In this document: piece after piece, positions 1 to 10,879 of the stretch
How the letters are laid out: each line of letters opens with the position of its first letter
Numbering within the stretch: the stretch's first letter is position 1
NCBI GenBank assembly: GCA_023014365.1
Contig: JAEBUN010000002.1
Span: forward strand, 2,232,001 to 2,296,000
Length of the DNA stretch: 64,000 bases
Reading direction: 5' to 3'
From: Lepiota brunneoincarnata
Taxonomy: Eukaryota > Basidiomycota > Agaricomycetes > Agaricales > Agaricaceae
Position numbers and translations under genes: made by a program
Notes under the pieces: generated by a model
Told to the model about the DNA's origin: nothing
The model's input: the letters and a program-made list of their open reading frames with translations, nothing else
Database searches by the model: none

Positions 1-13
1 AACAGCCACATAC

Positions 14-2721
14 CCCTTGATAGTAGTATCGTAACACCCAACACAAGCCCTCCACATAGCTCTGAGTGATTCTGATGGCCCCGTCAATGCACGACAGTCA
101 AGAGAAGACGAGTACGACATACTTCTTCCTAAGCTCTATATCACTAGCTTCAACACCGAACTTTTGTTTGTAGTACCGCTCCTTGTATCCGGGCTCCCAC
201 AGCCTACGCAGATATGCATCAATAGCATGCTGGAAGAACATGAAAAATCATACTCACTTAACCGTATCTTCCTGTGTAACAGTTCCGTCAGAATTGACCT
301 TGTATGCTAATGGATCGGCGCCTGGCGCATCATCATCATCATTCTCCTCTACGGTCACAATATCCTCATCCACATCTGGTGCTCCAGGTCCCTCCTCAAA
401 AGAGCGTTTATGCCCCGCCAGTTGCTCCTCTTCATCGGGATCGGATCGACGGACGCGTCCAAACTCATCCAACTCCACGTCAGCTCCAATCGACGAGCCG
501 TTGTGTGTAGAAATAAGCTGATCATTTGCAGGACTTGATGCCGTTGGGGAAGTCACGGGCTTTGGGGGAAGATGAGCGGGAAGTGCAGGTACCGGCTTTG
601 GAGGAAGTGAGGTATTTGGCCTAACAGGCGCCTGACCTGAGAGCTCGGCTTTAAGCATTTCTGCCGCACTCATATTTGCCATACGGATGGCACGGCGGTT
701 GGCAACAACATCTCGATTAGATCCCGCAAGAGCTTGGGCAGCCACAGGCGCTAGCTGAATCGACTCGGCGGTTGGGGCGGCTCCAAGTCCAATGGAATCC
801 GCTTTCGCGGCGAAGTCATAGGAAGGTCGAGGGGGAAGAGAGGGATGCACAGAGGGAGGAGCGGGTCCTAGTGTGAGGTTCAACGACGCTGATGGAGTGA
901 CAGACTCGTTCCTGGTCTGTTGTTCTAGTTTTCGACGCTTTGTGTTCTGGTCTTGGCGCTCTTCAGCTGTGAAAACCAAATAAAGTGTCAACATCACAAC
1001 TGAGAGTAAAATGATAGGGGAGTGTCAAGTGGAGAGAAGGTTTCGGGAATTGGAAGAAAAGATTGATAGTTGTTGACAGACCTTCACGCCGTCTACGAAA
1101 AATCTCATCTTCTCGCTTAGCGAGACCCTCAAGAATGATTTGTGCTCGAGCGAGATTGATCTCTCCGTGGTTTGTCAAGTAGCCACCCATTCTTGGGAGC
1201 TCTTGTTTCCAAATTTTCAGAAGAGTATCAATAGCGCCTTCACGAATCTCAAGAGAAGGGAGGTGAGGAAGAAAATCATTGCCGACAAAGAATATGAGCA
1301 GGACCCAGTCATCAATGGCTTGTTCGAGATTAAATGGACAGGGAGTGGGCACGTCGAGTTCGACTTCAAGATACTCGCGCAAGATAGCGACATCGAGGAA
1401 GATGAAGGGCTTTTTGTCCGACGTAGGCTTTTTCTGTATTTCTGCTGTTGTGCCAGTACATTGAGCCGCATAGTGGCCATCTTGACCACAAGTACGACAC
1501 GCGGTAGGCTTGGTATCATTGGCAAAGACGTCCTCACGAAGTACCCTAAAGTTGGGCTCATGCGTAGCCAAAGCAAGCATAATCAAATCAGCATCCTGGA
1601 AAACAATCAGCCATGTACGAGCCACGTGCCAATCCTAGCGACATACCAGTCCATAAATTACATGACGGGTGTTAGGATCATAACCCGGGTTAGATCTTTG
1701 TCGTCGGATGAAGTCCATAATTTTGTGTTCACCCTCTCCTGGCACCCCTGCGTCTGAAATCAGTACTTGAATCTGTAGCAAGTGAGTGGGCTTAAAATTT
1801 CAAAATGACTGCTATTACTCACATTCTTCCAACCAGGATCAGTGTTAATTTTGCGCACAATCCAGTAACGAAGAGAAGCGGCGAGGAGATCCATGAAAGG
1901 TGTACCGGGAGTAATAGCATTAGAGTCCCAGGGTTGTTTGTATTCCTCGTCTGAAACCTCCTTTCCCATTGCTTGGGTGCCGTTAGAGGACGCATTCAGG
2001 GTGGGGTTGGATAGACGAACCTTTCCATAGTGTCAGGGATTCTTTGCGCGCCTCCTCCTTCTCCTTGGCTTCCTGTGCGGAACGGAAACGACGGGATCGT
2101 TGCTGGTTCATTTTCGCACGAGGAGCGACACCATCTAAAAATAATAAAAAAAGGAATTGAGTTCCTCCGTTTGGGATTTTGAGGAAATACTTGCCGATTG
2201 CCATGAACAAGAGTTTGCGAGGTCTAACCATGTTCACAACGCGCTCCGTGTATTTAAATACTTCCACCATCATCTCCTCCTCTGTCTCAGGAGCAGGCTA
2301 TTGTGCAGAGGTGGGTTTCTGTGTTTATTCCGAAGGCCTTAAACACTTACTTTGCCTTCTGGATGTGTACACGGATGCACCTGAGATTTCTGAGTATAGG
2401 ATGCAAAATGTAAGTTGAACATGTGCTTACAATGCCGTTCATATCGAGATATAGGTTGTCGAACTCCACTCCATTAGGATTCGGCAGTGATATGTTAACG
2501 GGGATGGGCAATTCATTGTCCTCGTCATCAGTATACTTAGTTTCTTCTTCTTCCTGAACTGGGAAGACTGGGAGAATATAATGATGCGGGAGACATATAT
2601 ACGGCAGAAACAACTCACTAGTTTTTGGATATTTCTTACTGAGCCATCGAAACAGCGCGGGAACACCCTATTTCTCTGTCAGCCTAAATATCACCAACTC
2701 AAAGCAACGAGATCGAACCAT
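14..2721 (-). CDS. RAT1: RAT1/XRN2-type nuclear 5'-3' exoribonuclease, partial (C-terminal part lies left of the window)
   Basis: Nuclear 5'->3' exoribonuclease acting in rRNA processing and transcription termination. My model is complement(join(14..59, 123..203, 258..966, 1082..1595, 1647..1772, 1823..1971, 2021..2134, 2195..2297, 2351..2380, 2431..2558, 2619..2667, 2719..2721)), 684 codons, in frame throughout. Seen: the family N-terminus [15 protein letters not shown], the acidic catalytic segments around [11 protein letters not shown] and [10 protein letters not shown], and a CCHC knuckle near residues 266-279 ([14 protein letters not shown]), which argues for Rat1/Xrn2 rather than Xrn1. 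A low-complexity linker follows, then the [15 protein letters not shown] block at the left edge. The first coding exon is only the ATG, the intron at 2135-2194 is GC-AG, and the donors at 2718 and 2020 are GTTCG-type. It is divergent from GCD2 with 312 bp between the start codons. Confidence 0.93.
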
Positions 2722-3033
2722 TTTAGCAAGTGATTACCGAAAGGAGGCTCAGATGGCCTCTATAGTACAAAGTCGTAGGATATTGGGGAGGGCTGGAGGC
2801 CACGAACAGACAGGGAGGATGAGGAGAAAATGCTGGGGACGAGAAATGGCTGATTCACCGAGCAGTGCCAAGTTTGTACATACTTGGTTGTGTACAGAGT
2901 CACGTGTGCTGATATCATGACTCGCACAGTAGATTAAGATTAAACCTTCTAGCCTTCCAAAACATCTCACCCGACAGTACGATCTCGCCCCTCGCATTTT
3001 CCACATCCGTAGACCCAGCCAGATAATAAACAC
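2722..3033. promoter_or_regulatory. Divergent promoter region RAT1 / GCD2
   Basis: This 312-bp interval separates the two divergent start codons and holds no open gene of its own. It contains a TCACGTG E-box-like heptamer at 2900-2906. A TCACGTG also lies in the next divergent promoter (5642-5648). No clear TATA box was seen. Promoter function is inferred from position only. Confidence 0.5.
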
Positions 3034-4627
3034 ATGCCGGTTATGACACTCACTGATCCACCATCTGGCCTCCCTATGCTGACGAAACCCGCGGCCCAAC
3101 CTTCTCAAAAGTCTATGACAAAAGCCGAGCGGAGAGAGCTCCAGGAAAAGCAGCGCGCGGCAAAGGCTGCCTTAAAAGCGCAACAACAGCAGCAGGGAGG
3201 TGGAGGTGGACAGTTGAAACAGCCCAGGAGGCCTTCTACTCCTCAAAAGAAAACTCCGGGCAGCGAATCGGCACGGCAAGGCGCTTCTGCTGGAAAAGAT
3301 ACCGCTGTGGCTGTAGAGGATGCTACAGACGGAAGAAATGTTTCGCGGGGCTTGCAGATTTTTTCACATTTCGGATTGCCCAAGCAGGTTAGTCAGGTCA
3401 AGGGGGACATTCATCCAGCAATTATAAGACTCGGTCTACTTTTCTCGGAATTCAAAATTTGCGGAGCAAACGCCAGATGTATTGCTACACTTGCTGCCTT
3501 CAAAACTGTAAGCTATTGTAATCCTTTATCACTCCCGAATTTTACCAATAGAATCAACCAGGTCATCCAAGATTATACCACTCCTCCTAACCATACCCTT
3601 TCTCGCCACTTAATGACCCATCTGTCACCCCAGATCACACACTTGGTTTCCGCGCGGCCTATGTCTGTCACCATGGGCAATGCAATTCGACAATTGAAGC
3701 TCGAAATTAGTAATTCGGATATCGACATGGTTGAACAAGATGTACACAGTTCCTCCTTTATTTAACAACCCAATCCTCACATACACCCCAGGCTAAAGAT
3801 GCGCTGTGTCAGAAAATCGACAACTACATCCGCGAAAGAATTATAATCGCAGACGAGGTTATTCAAGAGCTTGCGGGGAACAAAATCAAGGATGGTGATG
3901 TGATATTAACATTTGCAAGGTGCTGCAGGGCGATCGAATTTGAGCAACAATTAACGCCTTACGGGATATAGATCGTCAGTTGTTGAGAAGGTGTTACTCA
4001 ACGCACATCGAGACGGGAAGAAATTCTCTGTTATTTCCATTGACTCGCCGCCTCTCCTTGAAGGTCGATTCTTACTTATTTCCTGCTGAACAAAGGCTAA
4101 TATCTCGTTCAGGAAAAGCCCTCTTGAACAAACTCACTAACGGGACTGACCCCATCCCGTGTACTTACGCCCTACTACCTGCTCTTCCGTCGCTAATCAC
4201 GGAAGTAACCGCTGTTTTACTCGGCGCACATGCACTTTTCTCTAACGGCGCCGTTTATTCTCGAGCGGGAACCGCTCTGGTTGCCATGATGGCAAAAGGG
4301 CATGGTGTGCCGGTGATGGTTTGTTGTGAGACCTACAAATTCAGCGAAGGTGTTATGGTAGACGGATTTGGCAAAAACGAGCTCGGTACGTTGGCCTGAC
4401 GCCGATGCCAAGGCTTGTTTCTGACTATTTGAATAGCGCCTACAAAGATCACTCAGTCAACCGGGCATCCCAACATAGTCGCACCATCACCAAATCTAGA
4501 AATTCTCAATCCATTGTATGACCTAACACCCGCCATTTTCATCACTGCCGTCGTCACAGAAGTCGGTTTGATTCCACCGAGTAGTATCAGTTCCATTCCC
4601 CTTGCATTAGGAAAGACTGCGCTGTGA
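3034..4627 (+). CDS. GCD2: Translation initiation factor eIF2B subunit delta (Gcd2-like)
   Basis: Regulatory/structural subunit of the eIF2B guanine-nucleotide exchange factor that recycles eIF2-GDP in the cytoplasm. Model: join(3034..3507, 3562..3741, 3792..3919, 3972..4063, 4113..4385, 4437..4627), 445 aa, in frame. The N-terminus is basic and Lys/Gln-rich (SMTKAERRELQEKQRAAK, a poly-Gln and a poly-Gly run), typical of the delta subunit. The IF-2B fold begins near residue 130 (GDIHPAIIRLGLLFSEFKI). Conserved family blocks include SARPMSVTMGNAIR, VILTFARSSVVEKVL, LFSNGAVYSRAGTALVAM, VPVMVCCETYKFSEGV and the C-terminal TAVVTEVGLIPPSSI. All five introns are short with AG acceptors. The 3' end converges on the MTP18-like gene 130 bp downstream. 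Confidence 0.95.
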
Positions 4628-4756
4628 TCTTTTATCGGGTTTGCGGTATCGTTTACGCGCAAAAGCAGCTACAGTGAAATTATTTATATTAATATAGTTG
4701 GCAACAGCACTAATTGTGCGATGTATCGACATGAATGAAGTTTCAAAATGAGGGGT

Positions 4757-5544
4757 TTATAGGTCATGTTTCTCCCTGTGCGTAGCATTGGTCGCTGTCT
4801 GATTGCGTTCTATAAGTCTTTCTCGTATCCAATCAAAGGCACGATCTGTTGCGTGTTCTACAGGGTGATCGAACAGATATGGAAGAATTGGCACAATTGC
4901 CAGGCCAGTCATAGTAGGACCCCAGGTCTTGACTCGTGGGTTAGTGGCCTTGACAAAAAATCGTTTTGATTGCAACACGGCCGTGTGTATTGTCAGCGCC
5001 GGCAGAGCCCTGCCAGCCTACGTCAGCACAAGTGTTGCGCATTTCAGTGGGGAGTTGTGCTTACATGGACGCAATGGACTGGAAAGTTGCGCGTTCTACT
5101 GCAGTGATAGCTAACCGGGTAGGCTCTGCGAAATTGACTGCCTCTATTGGACTGGGTCCCAATCTATGAGCCTTGAAGGTCTCATAGCCAACGTCCCTTG
5201 TCGGGTATGAGTTGATGGTATTTCTTTATCCGAGCAAGACCCACCCGGAGAGATAGAGCCAAGAAACGCCGTAAGCGGCAGTGACGACCCATGGTGGGAC
5301 GACAGGACGGAAAGCTTCCCCGATATCACTGGTCTGCGTTTGGAAGGCATCAGGGAACAGATGTTAGTCAAAGGCCAGTATCGCGCACGTAGGCAATATA
5401 ACGAGTGCTGGCCCGGAGTGCGGTTCGTATACGCGCACCATAGGCCATATAGCGTAAATCGGAGTCAACACTGTCAACATTCTTGTCCGCAAGGTCGCCA
5501 ACCTTGTACTGGATAGCCTCGAGAGAATTTTCTGCGGATACCAT
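4757..5544 (-). CDS. MTP18: Mitochondrial fission process protein 1 / MTP18-like
   Basis: Inner mitochondrial membrane protein family linked to mitochondrial fission. Model: complement(join(4757..5009, 5065..5196, 5245..5333, 5389..5544)), 209 aa. Seen: RYMAYGARIRTALRASTRYIAY, TSDIGEAFRPVVPPWVV, a hydrophobic AAYGVSWLYLSG segment, VGYETFKAHRLGPSP, PALTIHTAVLQSKRFF, and WGPTMTGLAIVPILPYLFDHPVEHATD, the last being the best-known MTP18 signature. I chose the ATG at 5544. In-frame ATGs at 5634 and 5685 would add 30 or 47 residues but would crowd the start of the divergent FHA/forkhead gene at 5739. Converges with GCD2. Confidence 0.85.
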
Positions 5545-5738
5545 GTCGATGACCCCACGAGCTGGATACGGCAAGCTGCCTGTGTTGCTCGCTGATAGCG
5601 GCGACGAAAGTGGTGGTTTCGGGCCGCCAAGCATGGTCGTGTCACGTGTGTTGACCAACTCACCCCCCTTGACTGTTGACCACAACGTCGCCCACGACGC
5701 CGAACTCGCCGATCTTGCCTCACCACCTCGCCTTTATT
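5545..5738. promoter_or_regulatory. Short bidirectional promoter MTP18-like / FHA-forkhead
   Basis: About 194 bp between divergent ATGs under the chosen start codons. It contains TCACGTG at 5642-5648, matching the heptamer in the RAT1/GCD2 interval. If the longer MTP18-like start at 5685 is real, only 53 bp remain. Function is inferred from position. Confidence 0.4.
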
Positions 5739-7982
5739 ATGAGTACCCGTTCGCGCACGACCTCTCCGGGTCCAGACGTTGACCTCCTTCAAGAACCCTC
5801 CGCTCCCATCCAAGACAAGATTTCCGCCTACTACTCCCTTGTCTTCCCGCATATCACCTTCTACATTCAGACACTCTCCGTCACTATTGGAAGGCGTTGT
5901 GCACCAAACTCAAATGCGCCTACATCGTCTACTTCGGAACAGGTCCAAGCTGACGTCGATTTGGGCGCTCTGAAGAGCGTATCGCGGTTACATGCGAAGA
6001 TAGCGTACGACGCAGATGATGACCGCTTCGTTTTGGTAGTTATCGGTCGAAACTGGTGCTTGGGTCGATGGAGTGTGGTGTGGTGCTGGTACTCGGGCTG
6101 CGCTCAGTGAAAGGTGCGTCTTGTCCCGATCATTCTATTTTGCCGGGATTGGTAGACTCACTCGAATGCCTCGCACACCTCTCTCGTAGATCACACATAC
6201 AGATAGCGTCGCGGACCTTCACGTTTGTCCTCCCTCCCCCTCCTCCTCCCGAAGATACCCCATCCCCAAGCTCCCAGTCGTCTGTCAACCGCGCGCGTTC
6301 GCCCTCAGTGGATATCACGTCCATCTCACCTCCTTCTTCACAACCTTCGCATTCACCCCAACCCAAGAAGCCGAAACTACGTCCCCTTTCTCTAGAGCCC
6401 CAAATTGAGATCCTTCCCGACCCTGAACATGTGGAACGGCCCCAGCTACCTAATTCGAATTCAATTGGGAAGGGCAAAGGCGCAAATCCGAAGAAGCGCA
6501 AGAAGGGGGACGTGGACCCTCCTATATTAGATCGCCCCGAGGTCATGCCTCCTAAACCTCCTTTCACCTATGCACAATTAATCTACCGCGCCATCAAAGC
6601 CATCGACGGCAAAGCGACGTTACAAGAAATCTGTAATTGGATAATGACCACTTATGATTATTACAAGTATGCTGACAGTGCCTGGATGGTGAGTGTTTCC
6701 GGTTTCTCATCAACATAAAGTATTAATACTTCGCAGAGCTCAGTACGGCATAATTTGTCCTCTGGCCGTGCTTTCCTCAAAATGGAACGATGCGGTGGAG
6801 ATAGAGGGAAAGGCTTCTTCTGGTCTATAGACGAGAAGCACGCACAGAGTTTCGAGGAGCAAGAGGCGAAAACTTTGCTGAACGCCGCAGCTGCCCGAGC
6901 TAGTGGTAGCAAAGATGGATCAGCCAAGCCTGGGAGGAGGAAGGACAAGAATGTCCCTCTGGAACCACCGCTGAGGCGCAGCGTGAAGGGAGATCTGAAG
7001 GGCCCTCTGCCCCCGCCCCTGACATCAACACCATTGGTTCCGAAAGCAGTGGCCGCCATTCCGCCGATAGCATCTGCGCAAGGACCTGCCCCGAATCCCA
7101 ATACGAATGCAGCCACTGGTGTGTTCGCGTATAGTTGTCAGGGGCAGGCTGCTTCTGCGAATCCCTATGCCGCTTTGGCTAAGCATTGGGGTCTTCACCC
7201 GCCTGCAGCTGCGAACGCTGCCAAAGGTACAGCGTCGGGATCATCGTTACCACAACCTACTCCGGCAGCTAGTGCCTCAAATACTTCCACAGCACCTCCA
7301 CCTACTGCTGCAGATGGACTGAAACTACCACCAATCAATGCCAGTCTCTCACTCCCCAATAGTGATCAACCACTTCCACAGAAGTACTGTGCCAGACGTG
7401 GTCATCCCGATTGTACTGGGACCAATACCACCGACACATCCTGATCATGAACCTGGTCAACCCAACAACTCTGCGAAGGCTGGTTATATGATCCTACATG
7501 AGCGGAAATTGATTCTTGACCCAGACGTGTTCTCTGGACTTACACTGGAGATGCTGCGGGAGCTAGAGAAGATGGGTGCAATGGCTGCAGTGAAGGTATT
7601 AACAGGGCACATGGTCAGGGCACTGAAGGAGCGGCGGGCGAAGAACAAGAGCAAGGACAAGAATGTTAAAAAGGCTGCGAAGGCTGCGAAGAGGGTTGCT
7701 GCCACGGCCTCGACTAGTGCGCCCCCCGAGTTGAAATCAGATGTGAAAGGTCCGGATTGTACCAGTGTGGCTTCGACGACATTGAAACCTCCTCATTCTG
7801 TGCCACCTGCTGTCCCTGACCCTGTGCCAGTTGATACAACCAATATTGGTGCCGATGCAGATGATACGCCAGCTGATCCTGGGACACCTATTGTTATCAT
7901 CGATGACTCTGAAGATGAGGGCCCTGTCGCGAAGCGGAGGAAACTAGATCACAGGCCAAACAGCGCGGAAATGGCACCCTGA
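5739..7982 (+). CDS. FHA- and forkhead-domain transcription factor (Fkh/Fhl1 class), two frame breaks in this sequence
   Basis: Combines an N-terminal FHA phosphothreonine-binding domain with a forkhead winged helix, as in fungal Fkh1/Fkh2/Fhl1. Exons 5739..6113, 6190..6688, 6737..~7982. FHA part: TLSVTIGRR, then SVSRLHAKIAYD, then HIQIASRTFTFVL after intron 1. Forkhead part: KPPFTYAQLIYRAIKAIDGK, YYKYADSAWM|SSVRHNLSSGRAFLKM (intron 2 inside), GKGFFWSIDEKH. The frame shifts at about 6050 inside the FHA domain: the family-like GAWVDGVWCGAGTRAALSE is read one frame over from IGRN. It shifts again near 7375-7390; otherwise the frame ends at 7444 instead of running through VLGPIPPTHPDH and a Lys-rich tail to 7982. 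These may be assembly indels, an unseen intron, or early pseudogene decay. It is the last host gene before the transposon block. Confidence 0.8.
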
Positions 7983-9420
7983 ATACGCGATGAACGTGCA
8001 ATCGTATCGCTTCGCCGTGGCTCCTTTTCATGGGATGCCGACCGCACGGTGGTCGGACTTTTTTGCCTTTGATTACTGGTGTATTTTTGGTTAGGTTTGG
8101 CGGATCTTCTTGTGCCCTTTGTGACTTGCATATGGTTCTATTTGCAGGATCATGATAGTCGTCACACTTCTAGTTGGTTTTCTAGATTCTCTATCGCTCG
8201 CACGTTTGTTTCTCGGCAGGGGACATTTTCGGATCGAGTGATATATAAGTTCCGAGAAGAGACGATCAAGAGCTACATAGCGAGACAAGATTGGCCTGGC
8301 GCCTATCATAACTGTTTGGTTTGACGCAAATCACAATTGTAGTTTGTGTTGTCTTCACACTGGGTGGGTCCATCAGCTGGTGCAGCTCGACTCAACGGCG
8401 GGAGTCTTCTTCAGTAGCTCCAAAATATCCTTATCTTCTCCTCGCCTCCGGTCCATGCTCCTTTGCTTAACGTCAGATATGAGGCTGAGACGGCAGATGT
8501 GTGATCTTGCTCGATGCCAGTAAGAAGAGTTATTGAACTCCGGAGGCCGGTGGGTAGGCCGCCGACGAGGGACGATCTGACATGTGGACGTGACTTGCCT
8601 CCTCTTGTCCTCCGCTTTCGCCCATGACGAAGCGGGGGTATAACACACTGCCGATGAATTTCCATCTCCCAGGTAAGCGTTTGTTCTGCCTTCTGAAGAC
8701 ACTCAAGCCCCATGAACTGTGTATGAGACCGCGACTGAAAATGTGATTCCCTGAGACGCAAGAGATGGACCTGATCGGTGTCAGTGAGGACAAAATACCA
8801 GAAACTCGGTGGTATGATACCTGAATCGGTTTATTGACTTGCTTCGCTTTAAACCCAAACAGAGAGGGAATGCATGCGCCACAAATTAGGGTTTAGTGCA
8901 ATGGATTTATGCTTTATGGGGTAGCTACACCGCCAACGTGACCAGATAAGTCACTGATATCTCGAGTGACGTGTCTTCAAAATATGCGGTTACATAGCTT
9001 CACAACATCTATTAGTTAGTGTCTAGCTATTTCCATGAATGTAGTTGTAAGGTACTTCAAAATATATTGTAGACATATCTCAAAGATCCCCTGACAATAT
9101 CACGAAATACAGTTACCTGGAGTTCAAGCACAATGAACACCCTGCAGTATGACAGTCATGCTGAGCATTGAATGAAAATAAAATATCCTGTGTAACTGAG
9201 TAAGACTGCCTATCTGAAAAGATTCAACCACACAACATACCATTGGTTTAGTAAGAACAGATCCAAATTTAGATGGGGTGAGGACAGGCATGTTCAAGTG
9301 AGAATCCCTCATCTTGCTGACATCAAAAACCCTAAGGATAATCCATGAGGCTTGGGGTCAAATGGACTGCTGTAGAATGTGAAGTATTTGCCCAATTGAC
9401 TCCTTTCCCTATGTAATATC
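7983..9420. other. Intergenic stretch without a recognisable gene
   Basis: Holds the 3' flank of the FHA/forkhead gene and then increasingly A+T-rich DNA. Minus-strand ORFs of 87-116 codons at 8373-8793 overlap in different frames and show no family motifs or splice continuity. I see no RNA gene. CpG is still normal in the first part and thins out toward 9 kb, marking the passage into repeat DNA. Confidence 0.5.
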
Positions 9421-10170
9421 TGTTGGAATTCTGGCATCATGCAAGCCTGCGCGATGCATGCAATTTGAAATTGTTTTATTGTTTACGGACCTTATTGTTG
9501 TAGATATTATATAAGTAGTCTACTCGAGTTGTATGTAGCCATCCGTTTGCCTCACGAGCTCACCGAGGCCAAACGAACACGCCGCCGTTGCACGCTTTTT
9601 TCAACAATATCATTTACAATTGCCAATGAAGATGTAATAAGGGTTCCATACATCAAGTTTTCAAAAGAATACCCATGTATCTTCCCTGGTCATCAGTATT
9701 CTAACAAATTTCTTTTTGGGCTTTTACAAGCTTGTACAAGCCTGTACAAGTCCACAAGCACAAAAGGTCAAAACTTCAAAAGCTATGGTGTTATTTGTAA
9801 AAAAAAAAATACAACTATTCTGAGTATTAGAAAGGGGTTAAAATGAGATTAATGAGTGAATTTTGGGATGCAAACCATTAAAATGAGCAAAAGAATGAAA
9901 GTACTGTGAAGAAGGATTGGGATTCTTGTGACAATGTATTAAAATAGTCTAGGTGTGTTACCATGTGTTGAAATCAGCTCAAGAAGGTGGATGACAACAA
10001 GGGCATGTATTCATGAAAGACAACAACAGGGCAACAAGAGGGAGGGGAGGGAGGGTAAATGGACAAAGTACTTCTGGTAAACTACACATGTATATAATCT
10101 ACCTACAACATGGTCTCCATGAGGTGGTCAGGGGCATTCCATCAGTTTGCTGGAATTGCTAATTCCAACA
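9421..10170. repeat. Candidate solo LTR or remnant with 10-bp terminal inverted repeats
   Basis: The segment begins TGTTGGAATT and ends AATTCCAACA, a perfect 10-bp inverted terminal match of the TG...CA type found at retrotransposon LTR ends. It contains an ATTATATAAG box at about 9507. The 5-bp flanks (ATATC and CTCTA) do not match, so the insertion cannot be confirmed. No coding capacity was recognised. Confidence 0.4.
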
Positions 10171-10545
10171 CTCTATCACAAACTAAGGAATACTAGCTAG
10201 GAGGTTTCATTGGCAGGTGAGATGGTAGGCAGCTCCATGTGAGGTGAATTCATCAGTGGTAATGTCATCAAGGGAAAAGGAAGGGGTGTTGTCTGGGTGG
10301 GTACACTCATTTGTGGAATGGTGAATGACTCCATGCAATGGCAGGAATATTGTTGAGGATGAAATAATGGAAGGGTCATAGGAGTAGTGAGGTCAATAGT
10401 TCTATGGTATGGTTCCACCTTCTTGGTAATTTCATTCCCCCCAAAAGGTTCCAAAGGGCAAGCAACACAGTTGTACAGCACAACTGCCATTCATGGCAAT
10501 TTGTATCAAATAGAGTATTGGGTGTGAGGTAAGGGTATAGGGGCA
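10171..10545. other. Unassigned repeat-like spacer with an unrecognised minus-strand ORF
   Basis: A 97-codon minus-strand ORF (10490 to 10197) is Pro/Thr/Met-rich (for example LPFPLMTLPLMNSPHMELP) and resembles no family I know. CpG is nearly absent, as in the flanking transposons. It may be old transposon sequence. It ends at the left LTR of the first copia element. Confidence 0.3.
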
Positions 10546-10832
10546 TGTTGGATTTCCACAAGCCAGCAGACAGTTGACACAATGTTGGCTGGACTTTTAC
10601 TTAGTCTTTTTGTTTGGACTTAGGCTCCATTACCCAAATCATGATCTCATGATCTATTTACTTGCTTGTTTATGTTACTATCCAGTAGAATTTTGGTTGG
10701 CTAGAGCATGGACATGTGGTTAGGCTTTCTTCAGTACTTGCATGTTTAGCAAGTGACTGAGGTGAGCACTTACAGCTTAGAGACTATGATTATGCTTTCA
10801 CTTACATATGTTCATAGTTCTTTATTCTTACA
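10546..10832 (+). repeat. Left LTR of copia-1
   Basis: Starts TGTTGGATTTCCACAAGCC and ends CTTACA. The start matches the start of the truncated right copy at 15397 over about 50 bp with a few transitions. It is followed by AATTATGGGCCCC, a primer-site-like sequence similar to the one after the copia-3 left LTR. The end point is judged from that comparison. Confidence 0.75.
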
Positions 10833-10879
10833 AATTATGGGCCCCAACTGTTGCTAAATCTACACAATGAGCTCCACAA

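Noticed and set aside
183..521. Plus-strand ORF of 112 codons
   Set aside because: Lies opposite a conserved RAT1 exon (966-258); shadow of the coding strand with low-complexity Ser.
1140..1757. Plus-strand ORF of 205 codons
   Set aside because: Antisense to RAT1 exons that carry the zinc knuckle and catalytic blocks and crosses two RAT1 introns; no motif of its own.
8373..8793. Overlapping minus-strand ORFs of 87-116 codons
   Set aside because: Three frames open over the same bases, no domain, no splice continuity.
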